Positions 1 to 9,005 are shown, counted from the stretch's first letter. The stretch is 10,069 nt of DNA from Bacillota bacterium (GCA_023441845.1 JAEZNF010000390.1:1-10069); one strand, 5' to 3'. A program made the numbers and translations. The notes: generated by a model from the sequence alone, not told the origin.

Positions 1-2
1 AT

Positions 3-107
3 ATATGCGTGCCCCATATGGTGGAAGCAGGAATGAAGGAAGATGAATCGCGAAGCATGCTTAATAGCGTTTTGCCGAAATTAAAGAGATGGAATACAGG
101 GACTTAA
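3..107 (+). CDS. 3' end of an unidentified gene (partial)
   Basis: An open frame enters from the left edge and stops at TAA 105-107, giving the last 34 residues of a protein whose start lies outside the window. The tail is hydrophilic and looks helical, with charged stretches (MVEAGMKEDESRS, then LPKLKRW). The other two plus frames close within 50 bases, so this is the only frame that can continue leftwards. No domain can be recognised from so short a tail and no function is proposed. It could equally be a chance open end, although the acidic-then-basic amphipathic composition is protein-like. No clear terminator follows it: the only hairpins up to about 200 are 4-5 bp stems without a T-run. 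Confidence 0.45.
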   Translation: MCVPHMVEAGMKEDESRSMLNSVLPKLKRWNTGT

Positions 108-214
108 ATAGCCCCTTTAAATCTGTATTCAGACAGACGGTAGTTATTGAAGTTTGTTAGCGATAATTATCCGGCCTGATAATTCTGCCCCCGGAATATG
201 GTACTAAAAAGTAA

Positions 215-243
215 TTGTGCTATAGTTTACAATAATGTATAAT
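215..243 (+). promoter_or_regulatory. Putative sigma-A type promoter of the serine hydrolase gene
   Basis: TTGTGC (215-220) and TATAAT (238-243) are separated by exactly 17 bases. The -10 box is a perfect match and the -35 box keeps TTG. The predicted transcript start is near 250, giving a leader of about 30 nt before the ATG at 280. Confidence 0.6.
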
Positions 244-279
244 ATACGGCATACTAAGAAATAACCGGAGGTGGGAACA

Positions 280-1416
280 ATGGCAAGTGAGATCGATCTG
301 GCAATACATAAAAAGAACGTCAGCTATAAGCCTGAGGAAGCAGGGTACATACCTGAGAAGATTGAGCATATAAACAGGCATCTGCAAGACATTATAGAAA
401 GAGGGAATATTCAGGCAGCTTCATATATCATGTCAAAGGACAATAAGGTTTTTGCCCATAATTCAATGGGGAAACTTCACTATGATAAAAAGGATTTTCT
501 TCCTGATTCCATAAGAGAAATAGCATCAATAACAAAGGTGTTTGTCGCAATTTCGATTCTTCAACTTGTTGAGAAGGGGGCTATCCGGTTGGATCAGCCT
601 GTGGCACAAATAATAAAAGAATTTGATACCCATATGCATGGAAAGATTAATATTTTACACCTATTAACACATACTTCAGGATTAAGGCCGGACCCGGGGG
701 CGTTTTTTGAACCGTATCCGCTGGACTGGGGATGGATAGATAGCAAGGATTGGATAAGGCAGGTGCTGGGGGATTTTTTGCTGCTTAAACCAGGTAAGGA
801 GTGGAGATATTCATCATCAGGTTTTACTATACTGGCTGAAATTGTTTCAAGAGTGTCAGGTATTCCGTTTGAAAAATACGTGATTGAAAAAATAACAACC
901 CCTCTGGGGATGAAAGACACATTTTTTGATATACCGGATGAACTAATGGATAGAGTAAGCTTTGCGGCAGAGTTTGAAAAAGAATGGTGTGAAAAAAGTA
1001 AAACAAGACCTGAGTGGGCTGCTCCAAGGGGAGGAGGGGGAATTTACTCTACTCTTGAGGATTTGCAGAAGCTGGGGCAGATGCTGATAAACAAAGGTAC
1101 ATTGAACGGTGTACGCATATTGTCCAGAAAAACAGTAGAAAGTATGACAAGGAATCAAATAAAGGGTGTGCTTAACTACTGCTGGGAGGCAGACGGAAGT
1201 GAAATGGAATATGGTCTCGGTATGAATGTTTACTCAAACAATACGTTTCTTTCACCCGGATCATTTTCCCATGAAGGTGCAGGCCTTTGCGGTTTGTACA
1301 TGGACCCTGTAGAGAATTTTGTTTTTGTTTACATGTGTCCTCTTAAAGAAGGCGTAGATTGGGAAGCTGAGGCAGTTATCAATCTTCGGAACATAGTATG
1401 GTCGGGAATTGTGTGA
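280..1416 (+). CDS. Serine hydrolase, beta-lactamase class C / esterase family
   Basis: A 378-residue protein of the class C beta-lactamase/penicillin-binding-protein-like hydrolase family (Pfam PF00144). Visible motifs are the SxxK nucleophile motif SITK (S83, K86), the conserved LLTHTSGL segment (128-135), the second catalytic tyrosine in YSSSGF (Y177; the usual third residue Asn is Ser here), the GGGGIYST block (251-258) and an HxG-type third motif HEGAG (331-335). The start is set at ATG 280 because GGAGG lies at 267-271, 8 nt upstream; a GTG at 271 in the same frame overlaps that site and is unlikely. There is no signal peptide or lipobox, so the enzyme appears cytoplasmic. That fits an esterase or peptidase of the family better than a secreted beta-lactamase. 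The substrate cannot be told from sequence. It is a single-gene unit, convergent with the ABC operon to its right. Confidence 0.9.
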   Translation: MASEIDLAIHKKNVSYKPEEAGYIPEKIEHINRHLQDIIERGNIQAASYIMSKDNKVFAHNSMGKLHYDKKDFLPDSIREIASITKVFVAISILQLVEKGAIRLDQPVAQIIKEFDTHMHGKINILHLLTHTSGLRPDPGAFFEPYPLDWGWIDSKDWIRQVLGDFLLLKPGKEWRYSSSGFTILAEIVSRVSGIPFEKYVIEKITTPLGMKDTFFDIPDELMDRVSFAAEFEKEWCEKSKTRPEWAAPRGGGGIYSTLEDLQKLGQMLINKGTLNGVRILSRKTVESMTRNQIKGVLNYCWEADGSEMEYGLGMNVYSNNTFLSPGSFSHEGAGLCGLYMDPVENFVFVYMCPLKEGVDWEAEAVINLRNIVWSGIV

Positions 1417-1444
1417 TAGATTTAAGCGATACTACTTTAAAGAA

Positions 1445-1520
1445 GCGGCTGTTGCAAAACGCCTCTTAACCAATATATCGTACAGTATATATTGGTTAAG
1501 AGGCATTATGCAACAGCCGC
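1445..1520. repeat. Long near-perfect palindrome between convergent genes
   Basis: Arms 1445-1478 and 1487-1520 are 34 bp each and match at 32 positions, around an 8-nt loop (1479-1486). The two unpaired positions are 1457/1508 and 1460/1505. The outer ends read GCGGCTGTTGCA and TGCAACAGCCGC. It sits between the stop of the serine hydrolase (1416) and the stop of the ABC ATPase (1535), so it could work as a two-way transcription terminator. However, no clean T-run follows either arm on its own strand. Length and symmetry would also suit a small palindromic mobile repeat (MITE-like). Confidence 0.85.
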
Positions 1521-1534
1521 CTGCATATTAGAAG

Positions 1535-2518
1535 TTAATCCTTCGGCTCATCGGCATACAGGTCTTTTATAACTCCTTCAATAGCAAGTTCTTGTAATGA
1601 CAAATCATTCAACGTGCTGTTTTTGTTAATATAATCAATAAATTTGTCCATCTGCATTATACCGGTATCAAGCTCAAGCTCGGCATTATGTTCCGACAGC
1701 CTGTTTTTAACCAGCACACCGGGCATATCCAATAAGGGTAATGGGCCTTTGGTCGATAGCGAGACAAGCTTTTTTGTCCCAAGATGACTTTTTAGCGCAT
1801 CAATTGAGTTGTCAAAAACAGTTTCGCCGTGGTTTATTACAATAACCCTTCCTGCAAGACGCTCTACATCTCCAAGGTCATGTGTTGTAAGAATAAAGGT
1901 AACCCCCTGTTTGTTCATTTCAAGAATAAACTCCCGGATCTTATCCTTTGCAATTACATCAAGGCCGATTGTAGGCTCATCAAGAAACACAATTTCGGGC
2001 TCGTGGAGCATGGCCATAATAAATTCACATTTCATTCTTTCTCCGAGGGACAAAAGCCTTGTAGGCTTTTTTATGAGATCCTGCAGGTTAAGGAGCTCTA
2101 CCATGTAGTCCAGTTTCTTTTTAAACGCCTTATCGGGAATAGAATATATGGCCTTGTTAAGATAAAAGGCATCAACAGGGGGTATATCAAACAATAGCTG
2201 TGACTTTTGCCCGAATACTGCGCCAATATGCGCTACATACTTTTTTCTGTCCTTCCATGGGGTATACCCCATTATATCAACTTTTCCTCCTGTAGGAAAA
2301 AGAATTCCCGTTAATATCTTAAGGGTTGTAGATTTACCGGCTCCATTTGGACCCAGGAAGCCCACCAGTTCTCCTTTTTCTATTCCGAAAGAAATCCCTT
2401 TTAAGGCCTTTACGGTTTTTGTTTTTCGTATAAAAAGGCTTGATATCGCCTCTCTAAACGAATTTCCACGTTCATATGACGTGAAGGTTTTAGTTAGGTT
2501 TTCTACTTTAATAATCAT
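1535..2518 (-). CDS. ABC-2 type transporter ATP-binding protein (COG4586-like)
   Basis: A 327-residue ABC ATPase that would power the two permeases encoded just upstream. Motifs in order are Walker A GPNGAGKST (56-64), Q-loop Q104, a signature motif LSLGERM (156-162) in place of the common LSGGQ, Walker B with D180-E181, D-loop GLD (185-187) and H-loop H213. A tail of about 100 residues after the ATPase core is typical of ABC-2 export ATPases. An N-terminal insert (about 16-36, rich in basic and hydrophobic residues) before the ALKGISF strand is also seen in the COG4586/NatA-like branch. ATG 2518 is chosen because GGGTGG ends 5 nt upstream; a GTG at 2533 is in frame but has no ribosome site and overlaps the permease. 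Only one base separates the permease stop from this ATG, so translation is probably coupled. The substrate is unknown. Confidence 0.9.
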   Translation of the reverse strand: MIIKVENLTKTFTSYERGNSFREAISSLFIRKTKTVKALKGISFGIEKGELVGFLGPNGAGKSTTLKILTGILFPTGGKVDIMGYTPWKDRKKYVAHIGAVFGQKSQLLFDIPPVDAFYLNKAIYSIPDKAFKKKLDYMVELLNLQDLIKKPTRLLSLGERMKCEFIMAMLHEPEIVFLDEPTIGLDVIAKDKIREFILEMNKQGVTFILTTHDLGDVERLAGRVIVINHGETVFDNSIDALKSHLGTKKLVSLSTKGPLPLLDMPGVLVKNRLSEHNAELELDTGIMQMDKFIDYINKNSTLNDLSLQELAIEGVIKDLYADEPKD

Positions 2519-2519
2519 A

Positions 2520-3302
2520 TTAACCACCCGCACTTGTATATCTTTTCAACATTGCCTTCCAAAACAAAAAGCTTATGAATAAAAACACAAAACTTACAAT
2601 AACTGCGTAAAGCGTACCCTCAGCAGGCTTTCCCAATAAGGCGGAAGCAGGTATAAAGCCAAGCATGGCTACAGGCAATACCGAGGTTATAAATGTCTGA
2701 AGCATCTTGGAAAAAATAGATGCAGGATACATTCCGAAATTGGCAACCGAGAAAAATATGTCATAGACCCTGTAATTTGCCACCCACACAATACCCAATC
2801 CCGACAGTATAAGCGCAAACCCGAACAATACAATAAGGGATATGATAAAAAGCGCGCCAAACTTCAGCCACTCTAAAAAATCCGGAAAGGGAACATTGAT
2901 TAAGGAGGCGGTAAGAAGAGTTATACCGCCTAAAAGCTTTCCAAGGTCTTCAGAATCAAAGCCTGTTACTATGAGCATTTGAAGCAGCGATCTGGGCTTT
3001 ATCATTAAAAGGTCAAGAGTACCTTCGCGCACTCTTTCGATTGTATTCCATACCATGCCGAAGAAAAAGGGAAAAGCTATTCCTCTTGATAAAAGGAATA
3101 CACCCTGTATAAGAAGTACTTCATACATACTCCAGCCGGGCAGGGAGGCCCCGTTCTTATATATAAGGTAGGTTACAAAAGGTGTTACGAACTCAACAGT
3201 AAGCATGATGAATACGCTTATAAAAAAGTCTGCGCGGTATGCCATTCTCGATGCCAAAGCGGTCTTTATTCCCTCCAAATATATGCGTATTGCGGTTATC
3301 AT
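2520..3302 (-). CDS. ABC-2 type permease, second subunit (DUF990/PF06182-like, COG3694-like)
   Basis: A 260-residue integral membrane protein with about six hydrophobic segments (roughly 26-48, 62-84, 124-139, 148-175, 211-226 and 232-252). The cytoplasmic segment REGTLDLLMIKPRS after the second membrane span is characteristic of the ABC2_membrane_6 (DUF990) permeases and probably contacts the ATPase. Its ATG overlaps the stop of the upstream permease by 4 nt (ATGA, 3299-3302), and a G-rich ribosome site (GGGGGTGG) lies inside the end of that gene, a classic sign of coupled translation. With its partner permease it would form the heterodimeric membrane channel of an exporter. Some transporters of this family have been linked to efflux of toxic cations such as viologens in cyanobacteria, but nothing here fixes the substrate. 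Confidence 0.88.
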   Translation of the reverse strand: MITAIRIYLEGIKTALASRMAYRADFFISVFIMLTVEFVTPFVTYLIYKNGASLPGWSMYEVLLIQGVFLLSRGIAFPFFFGMVWNTIERVREGTLDLLMIKPRSLLQMLIVTGFDSEDLGKLLGGITLLTASLINVPFPDFLEWLKFGALFIISLIVLFGFALILSGLGIVWVANYRVYDIFFSVANFGMYPASIFSKMLQTFITSVLPVAMLGFIPASALLGKPAEGTLYAVIVSFVFLFISFLFWKAMLKRYTSAGG

Positions 3303-4141
3303 GCTCCCACCCCCGTAAATCTTTTAGTACCAAGGTGCCATAGAAGCTTATAAATAAAATACATTACTATTACAGCTACGGCCTGCAGGCCTACAATTTC
3401 CGGAATTGACATTTTGATGCCGGCAAGTTCATAAGAGCCGATAAATACTCTTATAGGAACATAGGTTATATATTGAAAAGGAAGGAAGAACAATATCTTT
3501 TGCATAAAACCCGGAAACAGGGTAAGCGGTACTAATGTTCCTGCGCATATGTCTTTAATAACAAGGAACGCTCTCCTTAAGCCCTCTGTTTTAGTAAGCC
3601 AGAATCCCATTATACCTATGCAGTAATTTGTAAGGAAAACAAGGATAAAGCTTAACGATATGGATACTAATGCCCAGAACAGTCCAGCAGGCACGAGGTT
3701 TATCTTAAAGACAAATAAAAACAGGAGATAAACAGGTATGAACTCAAGCCATAAAGCCAGCAGCCTGTGGCCTATTTTCTGGCAAAATGCATAGTAGCAA
3801 TGAGAAACAGGCCTTAGCATAAATGTAATGAATTTTCCTGTCCTAATAAGCATTTGCAGGTTCCAGTCACATGAATCAAATGTCAGATAGTTTATAACTG
3901 CTGCAATTCCATAGTATGTGAGCATCTGTTCCAATGTAAGCCCTGTAACGGTTTCCCTTGTTGAATAAACCGCATTCCATATAAACATCTGTACAAGAAA
4001 GAATACCGGTCCCACAAAGATGGATACTGCCATGTGGCTCCTATAGGCGGCCCATTCCTTGTATGTAGTAAATGCTGTGGCTTTGAGGACTTCCAGTTGC
4101 TTAACTAATATATTATTCAACTTGAACCTGACTTCACCCAT
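3299..4141 (-). CDS. ABC-2 type permease, first subunit (DUF990/PF06182-like, COG4587-like)
   Basis: A 280-residue membrane protein and first gene of the three-gene operon. Six hydrophobic stretches are visible (about 38-58, 72-87, 127-147, 155-183, 200-220 and 248-268). The loop IRTGKFITFMLRPVSH after the second span matches the position and pattern (G...LLRPV) of the conserved cytoplasmic loop in the COG4587 branch. This makes it the paralogous partner of the next permease. ATG 4141 is preferred because GGGTGG (4151-4156 on the minus strand) lies 9 nt upstream; an in-frame TTG at 4150 directly abuts that site. The gene has its own strong promoter in the intergenic region at 4174-4202, so the operon is read as permease, permease, ATPase. 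Confidence 0.88.
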   Translation of the reverse strand: MGEVRFKLNNILVKQLEVLKATAFTTYKEWAAYRSHMAVSIFVGPVFFLVQMFIWNAVYSTRETVTGLTLEQMLTYYGIAAVINYLTFDSCDWNLQMLIRTGKFITFMLRPVSHCYYAFCQKIGHRLLALWLEFIPVYLLFLFVFKINLVPAGLFWALVSISLSFILVFLTNYCIGIMGFWLTKTEGLRRAFLVIKDICAGTLVPLTLFPGFMQKILFFLPFQYITYVPIRVFIGSYELAGIKMSIPEIVGLQAVAVIVMYFIYKLLWHLGTKRFTGVGA

Positions 4142-4173
4142 TTGACACAACCACCCAAATTTTAATTATTAGA

Positions 4174-4202
4174 ATTATAAGCATTTAGTGGATTGTTGTC
4201 AA
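4174..4202 (-). promoter_or_regulatory. Perfect-consensus sigma-A promoter of the ABC-2 operon
   Basis: On the minus strand TTGACA (4202-4197) and TATAAT (4179-4174) are spaced by 17 bases, a full consensus match in both boxes. The predicted start lies near 4167, leaving a leader of only about 25 nt that contains the GGGTGG ribosome site. No operator palindrome is obvious around it, so the promoter looks strong and possibly constitutive. Confidence 0.85.
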
Positions 4203-4303
4203 CATAATTATGTGTGAAATTGTATAAAATTAATATTACTCTGAAATTATTAAAGTTTCATTTAAAAAAGCTAAATTTTAACTTCCCATTCATGAAAAAT
4301 GAG

Positions 4304-4309
4304 TATAAA
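4304..4309 (+). promoter_or_regulatory. Possible -10 box for the DUF6106-like gene
   Basis: TATAAA lies 38 bases before the ATG at 4347. No convincing -35 box is found at 16-18 bases: TTAACT at 4278-4283 is 20 bases away and TTCCCA is 15 away. The assignment is tentative. Confidence 0.35.
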
Positions 4310-4346
4310 ATAGATTAGGACAATGGCTTAATGGAGGTTATAAAAG

Positions 4347-4847
4347 ATGGATGTTTTTATTGAGAAGGTTATAAGTAGAAAGAAGACCCGTTTCGATTAT
4401 ATACTTATGGGAGCGTTGATTTCAATATGGTTATATATTGCAATATTCACTTTTTCGCTGCGTATTTTTGTTGATTTGTTTTTTATTGTTGACGTGCTTT
4501 TACTTGTAGGGCTTGTATTTGTTATAAGGGGAAGAAATGTAGAATTTGAGTATGCAATTACAAACGGAGACCTTGATATAGATAAGATAATTGCAAAAAG
4601 GAAAAGAAAGAGACTATTCAGTGCCAATTGCAGGGACTTTGATATAGTTGCCAGAGTTACACATGAGAGTTTTAATGAGGCCAAGAAAATACAGAAAAAA
4701 ATTATTGCTATTAGTTCAAAGGATTCCCCGGATATTTATTTTTTGACTGTGAATTATAAAGAGGAAAAAACGCTTGTCATATTTGAGCCTGATGAGAGAA
4801 TGATGAAGGCGTTTAAGATATATATACCGAAAAAAGTATTTGATTGA
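4347..4847 (+). CDS. Small membrane-anchored conserved protein (DUF6106-like)
   Basis: A 166-residue protein. Its N-terminus is basic and charged (MDVFIEKVISRKKTR), followed by two hydrophobic segments close together (about 18-38 and 41-61) and a soluble part of about 100 residues. The soluble part begins with FEYAITNGDLDIDKIIAKRKRKRL and is rich in lysine. This layout and the TNGDLDIDKI stretch resemble the DUF6106 family of conserved clostridial proteins, recognised from memory and not by search. The function is unknown; the soluble part may be a small beta-rich domain exposed in the cytoplasm. The start is well supported by GGAGG at 4333-4337, 9 nt before the ATG. The gene is divergent from the ABC operon and ends in its own strong terminator, so it is a single-gene unit. 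Confidence 0.8.
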   Translation: MDVFIEKVISRKKTRFDYILMGALISIWLYIAIFTFSLRIFVDLFFIVDVLLLVGLVFVIRGRNVEFEYAITNGDLDIDKIIAKRKRKRLFSANCRDFDIVARVTHESFNEAKKIQKKIIAISSKDSPDIYFLTVNYKEEKTLVIFEPDERMMKAFKIYIPKKVFD

Positions 4848-4862
4848 GAATTATAAGGATTG

Positions 4863-4904
4863 AAAACGGGCGTTGCATCATAATAGGATGCTGCCCGTTT
4901 TTTT
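4863..4904 (+). terminator. Intrinsic terminator after the DUF6106-like gene
   Basis: AAAACGGGC (4863-4871) pairs with GCCCGTTTT (4893-4901), and GCATC (4875-4879) pairs with GATGC (4887-4891) inside it. The stem is followed by an unbroken T-run up to 4904. It starts 15 nt after the stop codon. Confidence 0.9.
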
Positions 4905-4966
4905 GTTGCTATATTTTGTTTACTATTTTGTAATAAAATTTTAAACTTTATTAAAGAACTGCGTAG

Positions 4967-4972
4967 TATAAT
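4967..4972 (+). promoter_or_regulatory. Probable -10 box of the GH18 gene
   Basis: TATAAT is followed by a leader of about 55 nt before the TTG start at 5036. The bases 16-18 nt upstream give no good sigma-A -35 box, so the promoter may be weak, activator-dependent or read by another sigma factor. Confidence 0.45.
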
Positions 4973-5035
4973 GTAGATAAATGATGAAATATGTAACCTT
5001 AAGATGAGGTCTTATTATACAAAGGGGGAAGAGTT

Positions 5036-6781
5036 TTGAAGAAAACCGTGATTATACTTTCTGTTGTGATGTCGGTCATTTTACTTTCCGCAGCAGGAAT
5101 AATCGGATACAGGTATTTTATGCCGAATAGCAAAGTGGTGGCGGCTTTTGACGAGGGAAAGCTGAATCTTATTATCGGAAGTGAATTGATTGGGGACGGG
5201 AATCCAAAGATTTATAACGGCGAAATAATGCTGCCCTTTGATATGGTTAAAAAATATCTGGACTCAAGCATTTATTGGGATGAGGCCTTAAAAAAAGTAA
5301 CGGTTACAACCAAAGACAGGGTTATAAGGATGAAAACCGATAATTTAAACGCTATGATCAATAATAAGCCTATAGACCTCAAAATACCTGTTATAGAAGA
5401 GAATAATACCGTCTTTATACCGGTTGGGTTTTTGGGAGATTTTTATAATATCGATATAAATTATATTAAGGAAGAAAATGTAATAATAATTGATAATAAG
5501 AAAGACGCAAAGCAAAATGGTGAACCTGTAAGTAAGAAAGCCGTCATCAGGAAGGGCCCTACAATTCACTACCCGATTTTCAAGAAGCTAAATTCCGAAA
5601 AGCCGGAAGAGAATAAGTTAAGAGTGTTTGAAGAGGACGGAAAATGGTATAAGGTACGTGCTGCAGACGGTACTATCGGATATATACAGAAAAAACACAT
5701 AAAAGTAACGGAAACCCAGGTGGCAAAGACTGCCGAGGAGGAAACAACCGGCTCACAGTGGAAGCCTGAAAAGGGGAAAATAAATCTTGTATGGGAGATG
5801 ACATACTCCAAGGAGTCATTTGGCTCAAGAAATGAGGATAAGATAGACGGATTGGACGTAGTATCGCCCACATGGTTCGAGGTTTCCGATGTAAAGGGGA
5901 ATTTGGTCAACAGGGCAAGTGCGGGATATGTTGAATGGGCGCATAAGAACGGATACAAGGTTTGGGCGCTTATGAGCAATAATTTCAGCAGTGCAGATCA
6001 AACAGGCAGCTTTTTGAATGATACCGATGCGAGGGACAACGCAATAAAACAGGTGCTATCCTATGCGGCCCTGTATAAACTGGACGGAATCAACATAGAC
6101 TTTGAAAACATAAACAAAAAGGACAAGGATGCGCTGACCCAGTTTGTTCGTGAGATAACGCCCTTATTAAGGGAGCAGGATTTGACGGTCTCGATTGATG
6201 TTACGGTGCCTGACGGCAGCGATAACTATTCACTCTGCTACGACAGAAAGGCACTTGGGGAAGTTGTGGACTATGTTATGCTGATGGCTTATGACCAGCA
6301 TTGGGCTTCAAGCCCGGTTGCAGGATCGGTTGCCCAGATTACCTGGGTAGAAAACAATTTGAACAAAATGCTTGAACTTGTTCCCAAAGAGAAGCTGGTT
6401 CTAGGACTTCCTTTTTATACACGCGTATGGAAGGACGAGCCCGGAAAGAAACTGAAAAGTTCGGCGATATCGATGGATACAGCTAAGAAGCTTATAAAGG
6501 ATAATAATCTCAAGGTTTCATGGGACGAGCCGAGCGGGCAGTTTTATACCGAATACACCAAGGACGGAATAAACAATAAAATGTGGTTGGAGGACGAAAA
6601 CTCCATAAACCTGAAATCTTCGCTTGTTCAAAAATATCAGCTTGCAGGGGCTGCTTCCTGGAGCAAGGGAAGAGAAATACCGGAAATCTGGTCGGTGCTC
6701 AACAGGAATTTAAAGCTTACCGGCAGTTATACCGATTGGATGGCATTCAATAAAGACAAGAAAATTACCTTTAAAGGATAA
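5036..6781 (+). CDS. Exported glycoside hydrolase family 18 protein with stalk-like and SH3 domains
   Basis: A 581-residue cell-envelope protein. Domains in order are an N-terminal signal or membrane anchor (about 4-25, after MKKT), a copper-amine-oxidase N-terminal-like domain (about 35-155, PF07833 type, with the LPFDMVKKYL and VFIPVGFLGDFY repeats), a bacterial SH3-like domain (about 168-227) and a GH18 barrel (about 245-570). The GH18 catalytic motif is DGINIDFE (350-357) with acid E357 and D355; the usual middle Asp is Asn353, as in spore-cortex enzymes of the YaaH/SleL type. MAYD (417-420) and the late W542 are also in place. The family hydrolyses N-acetylglucosaminyl bonds in chitin or peptidoglycan. 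A wall or spore-cortex role is inferred from the SH3 domain and motif form. The start is TTG 5036, 7 nt after GGGGG (5024-5028). It is transcribed with guaB but separated by a promoter. Confidence 0.88.
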   Translation: MKKTVIILSVVMSVILLSAAGIIGYRYFMPNSKVVAAFDEGKLNLIIGSELIGDGNPKIYNGEIMLPFDMVKKYLDSSIYWDEALKKVTVTTKDRVIRMKTDNLNAMINNKPIDLKIPVIEENNTVFIPVGFLGDFYNIDINYIKEENVIIIDNKKDAKQNGEPVSKKAVIRKGPTIHYPIFKKLNSEKPEENKLRVFEEDGKWYKVRAADGTIGYIQKKHIKVTETQVAKTAEEETTGSQWKPEKGKINLVWEMTYSKESFGSRNEDKIDGLDVVSPTWFEVSDVKGNLVNRASAGYVEWAHKNGYKVWALMSNNFSSADQTGSFLNDTDARDNAIKQVLSYAALYKLDGINIDFENINKKDKDALTQFVREITPLLREQDLTVSIDVTVPDGSDNYSLCYDRKALGEVVDYVMLMAYDQHWASSPVAGSVAQITWVENNLNKMLELVPKEKLVLGLPFYTRVWKDEPGKKLKSSAISMDTAKKLIKDNNLKVSWDEPSGQFYTEYTKDGINNKMWLEDENSINLKSSLVQKYQLAGAASWSKGREIPEIWSVLNRNLKLTGSYTDWMAFNKDKKITFKG

Positions 6782-6802
6782 TGTATTTTAGGAAGGTTTT
6801 CC

Positions 6803-6831
6803 TTGACGTTTCAAAATGTGTCTAGTATAAT
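6803..6831 (+). promoter_or_regulatory. Sigma-A promoter of guaB
   Basis: TTGACG (6803-6808) and TATAAT (6826-6831) are 17 bases apart, missing the consensus by one base. It lies 22 nt after the GH18 stop codon. Transcription would start near 6838, leaving about 155 nt of leader. No intrinsic terminator separates GH18 from this promoter (only a 4-bp AAGG/CCTT stem at 6793-6804), so some read-through from GH18 is possible. Confidence 0.8.
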
Positions 6832-6837
6832 AATTCT

Positions 6838-8451
<1,614 letters not shown>

Positions 8452-8468
8452 AAGATTATTTGATAGAT

Positions 8469-8507
8469 GGGTTGCTGGCATACACAATATGACAGCAACC
8501 TTTTTTA
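8469..8507 (+). terminator. Intrinsic terminator of guaB
   Basis: GGTTGCTG (8470-8477) pairs with CAGCAACC (8493-8500), with one further G-T pair outside, followed by six T (8501-8506). It begins 18 nt after the guaB stop. Confidence 0.92.
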
Positions 8508-8528
8508 GTTGCCATTTCTTCGAGGGGT

Positions 8529-9005
8529 GTGCGGTGGATTATCGAATCAAACGACCCGAAAGCTAAAGACGGCGGCAGATGGGGATTTTGTAAAGGGCCA
8601 TTCGCATACTCATGGGGTGGTACCTGGTATGGTATCTACAGCAAGGCCAAAAACCCTGAACTTGCCTGGGAATTCATAAAGTGGTGGACCACAGACAAAG
8701 AACATCTCAGAGAATGGAGTATAAAGACTGGAGATATTCCGAACAGCATGTCATTAATATCAGAATTTGCTGCCGATTCAACACGAGTTGACAAGACCAT
8801 GGGTACTAACCTCTTCAAGCTCTATTCAGAAATAGTAGGCAGTGTAAATGGTTCTGCTTTAACTCAATACGATGATACAATTGAAAATGCATTTAACGAT
8901 ACTATGAAATCATACCTTGCAGGCAAGGTTAAGTCCAATGAAGAAGCCGTATCGCAGTTTAAAACAAGAGTTAAACAGAACTTAAAGGATGTTACGGTTG
9001 AGTAA
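8529..9005 (+). pseudogene. C-terminal remnant of a sugar ABC-transporter substrate-binding protein
   Basis: An open frame of 158 codons resembles the last third of family 1 extracellular solute-binding proteins (usually about 430-480 residues). Visible parts are WGGTWYGIYSKAKNPELAW, the EFIKWWTTDKEH helix, NAFNDTMKSYLAGKVKS and the usual end KQNLKDVTVE. The signal peptide, lipobox and whole N-terminal lobe are missing. No ribosome site fits the GTG at 8529 (GAGGGG ends one base before it), no promoter is seen, and the frame opens inside the guaB terminator (stop at 8490-8492). No partner permeases or ATPase are nearby. I therefore read it as a gene remnant left by deletion or rearrangement. 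The frame itself is undamaged and the ending terminator is kept, so the event may be recent, or the fragment could be expressed by read-through. Confidence 0.8.

Noticed and set aside
172..195. TCCGG/CCGGA inverted repeat upstream of the serine hydrolase
   Set aside because: The arms are 5 bp with a 16-nt gap, no T-run follows and it is not clearly placed as an operator; such pairs are expected by chance.
1445..1520. Canonical rho-independent terminator
   Set aside because: The stem is very long and neither side is followed by a clean T-run, so it is listed as a palindromic repeat with possible terminator function instead.
1809..2197. Two plus-strand open frames opposite the ABC ATPase
   Set aside because: The ATPase motifs on the minus strand are complete; these frames are shadows without start signals.
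5569..5979. Minus-strand open frame of 136 codons opposite the GH18 gene
   Set aside because: It is covered by a strongly supported plus-strand enzyme, has no ribosome site and has low-complexity Ser/Phe/Pro composition.
8529..9005. Intact small secreted or sugar-binding protein
   Set aside because: There is no signal peptide, ribosome site or N-terminal lobe; the match is only to the C-terminal third of a much longer family.
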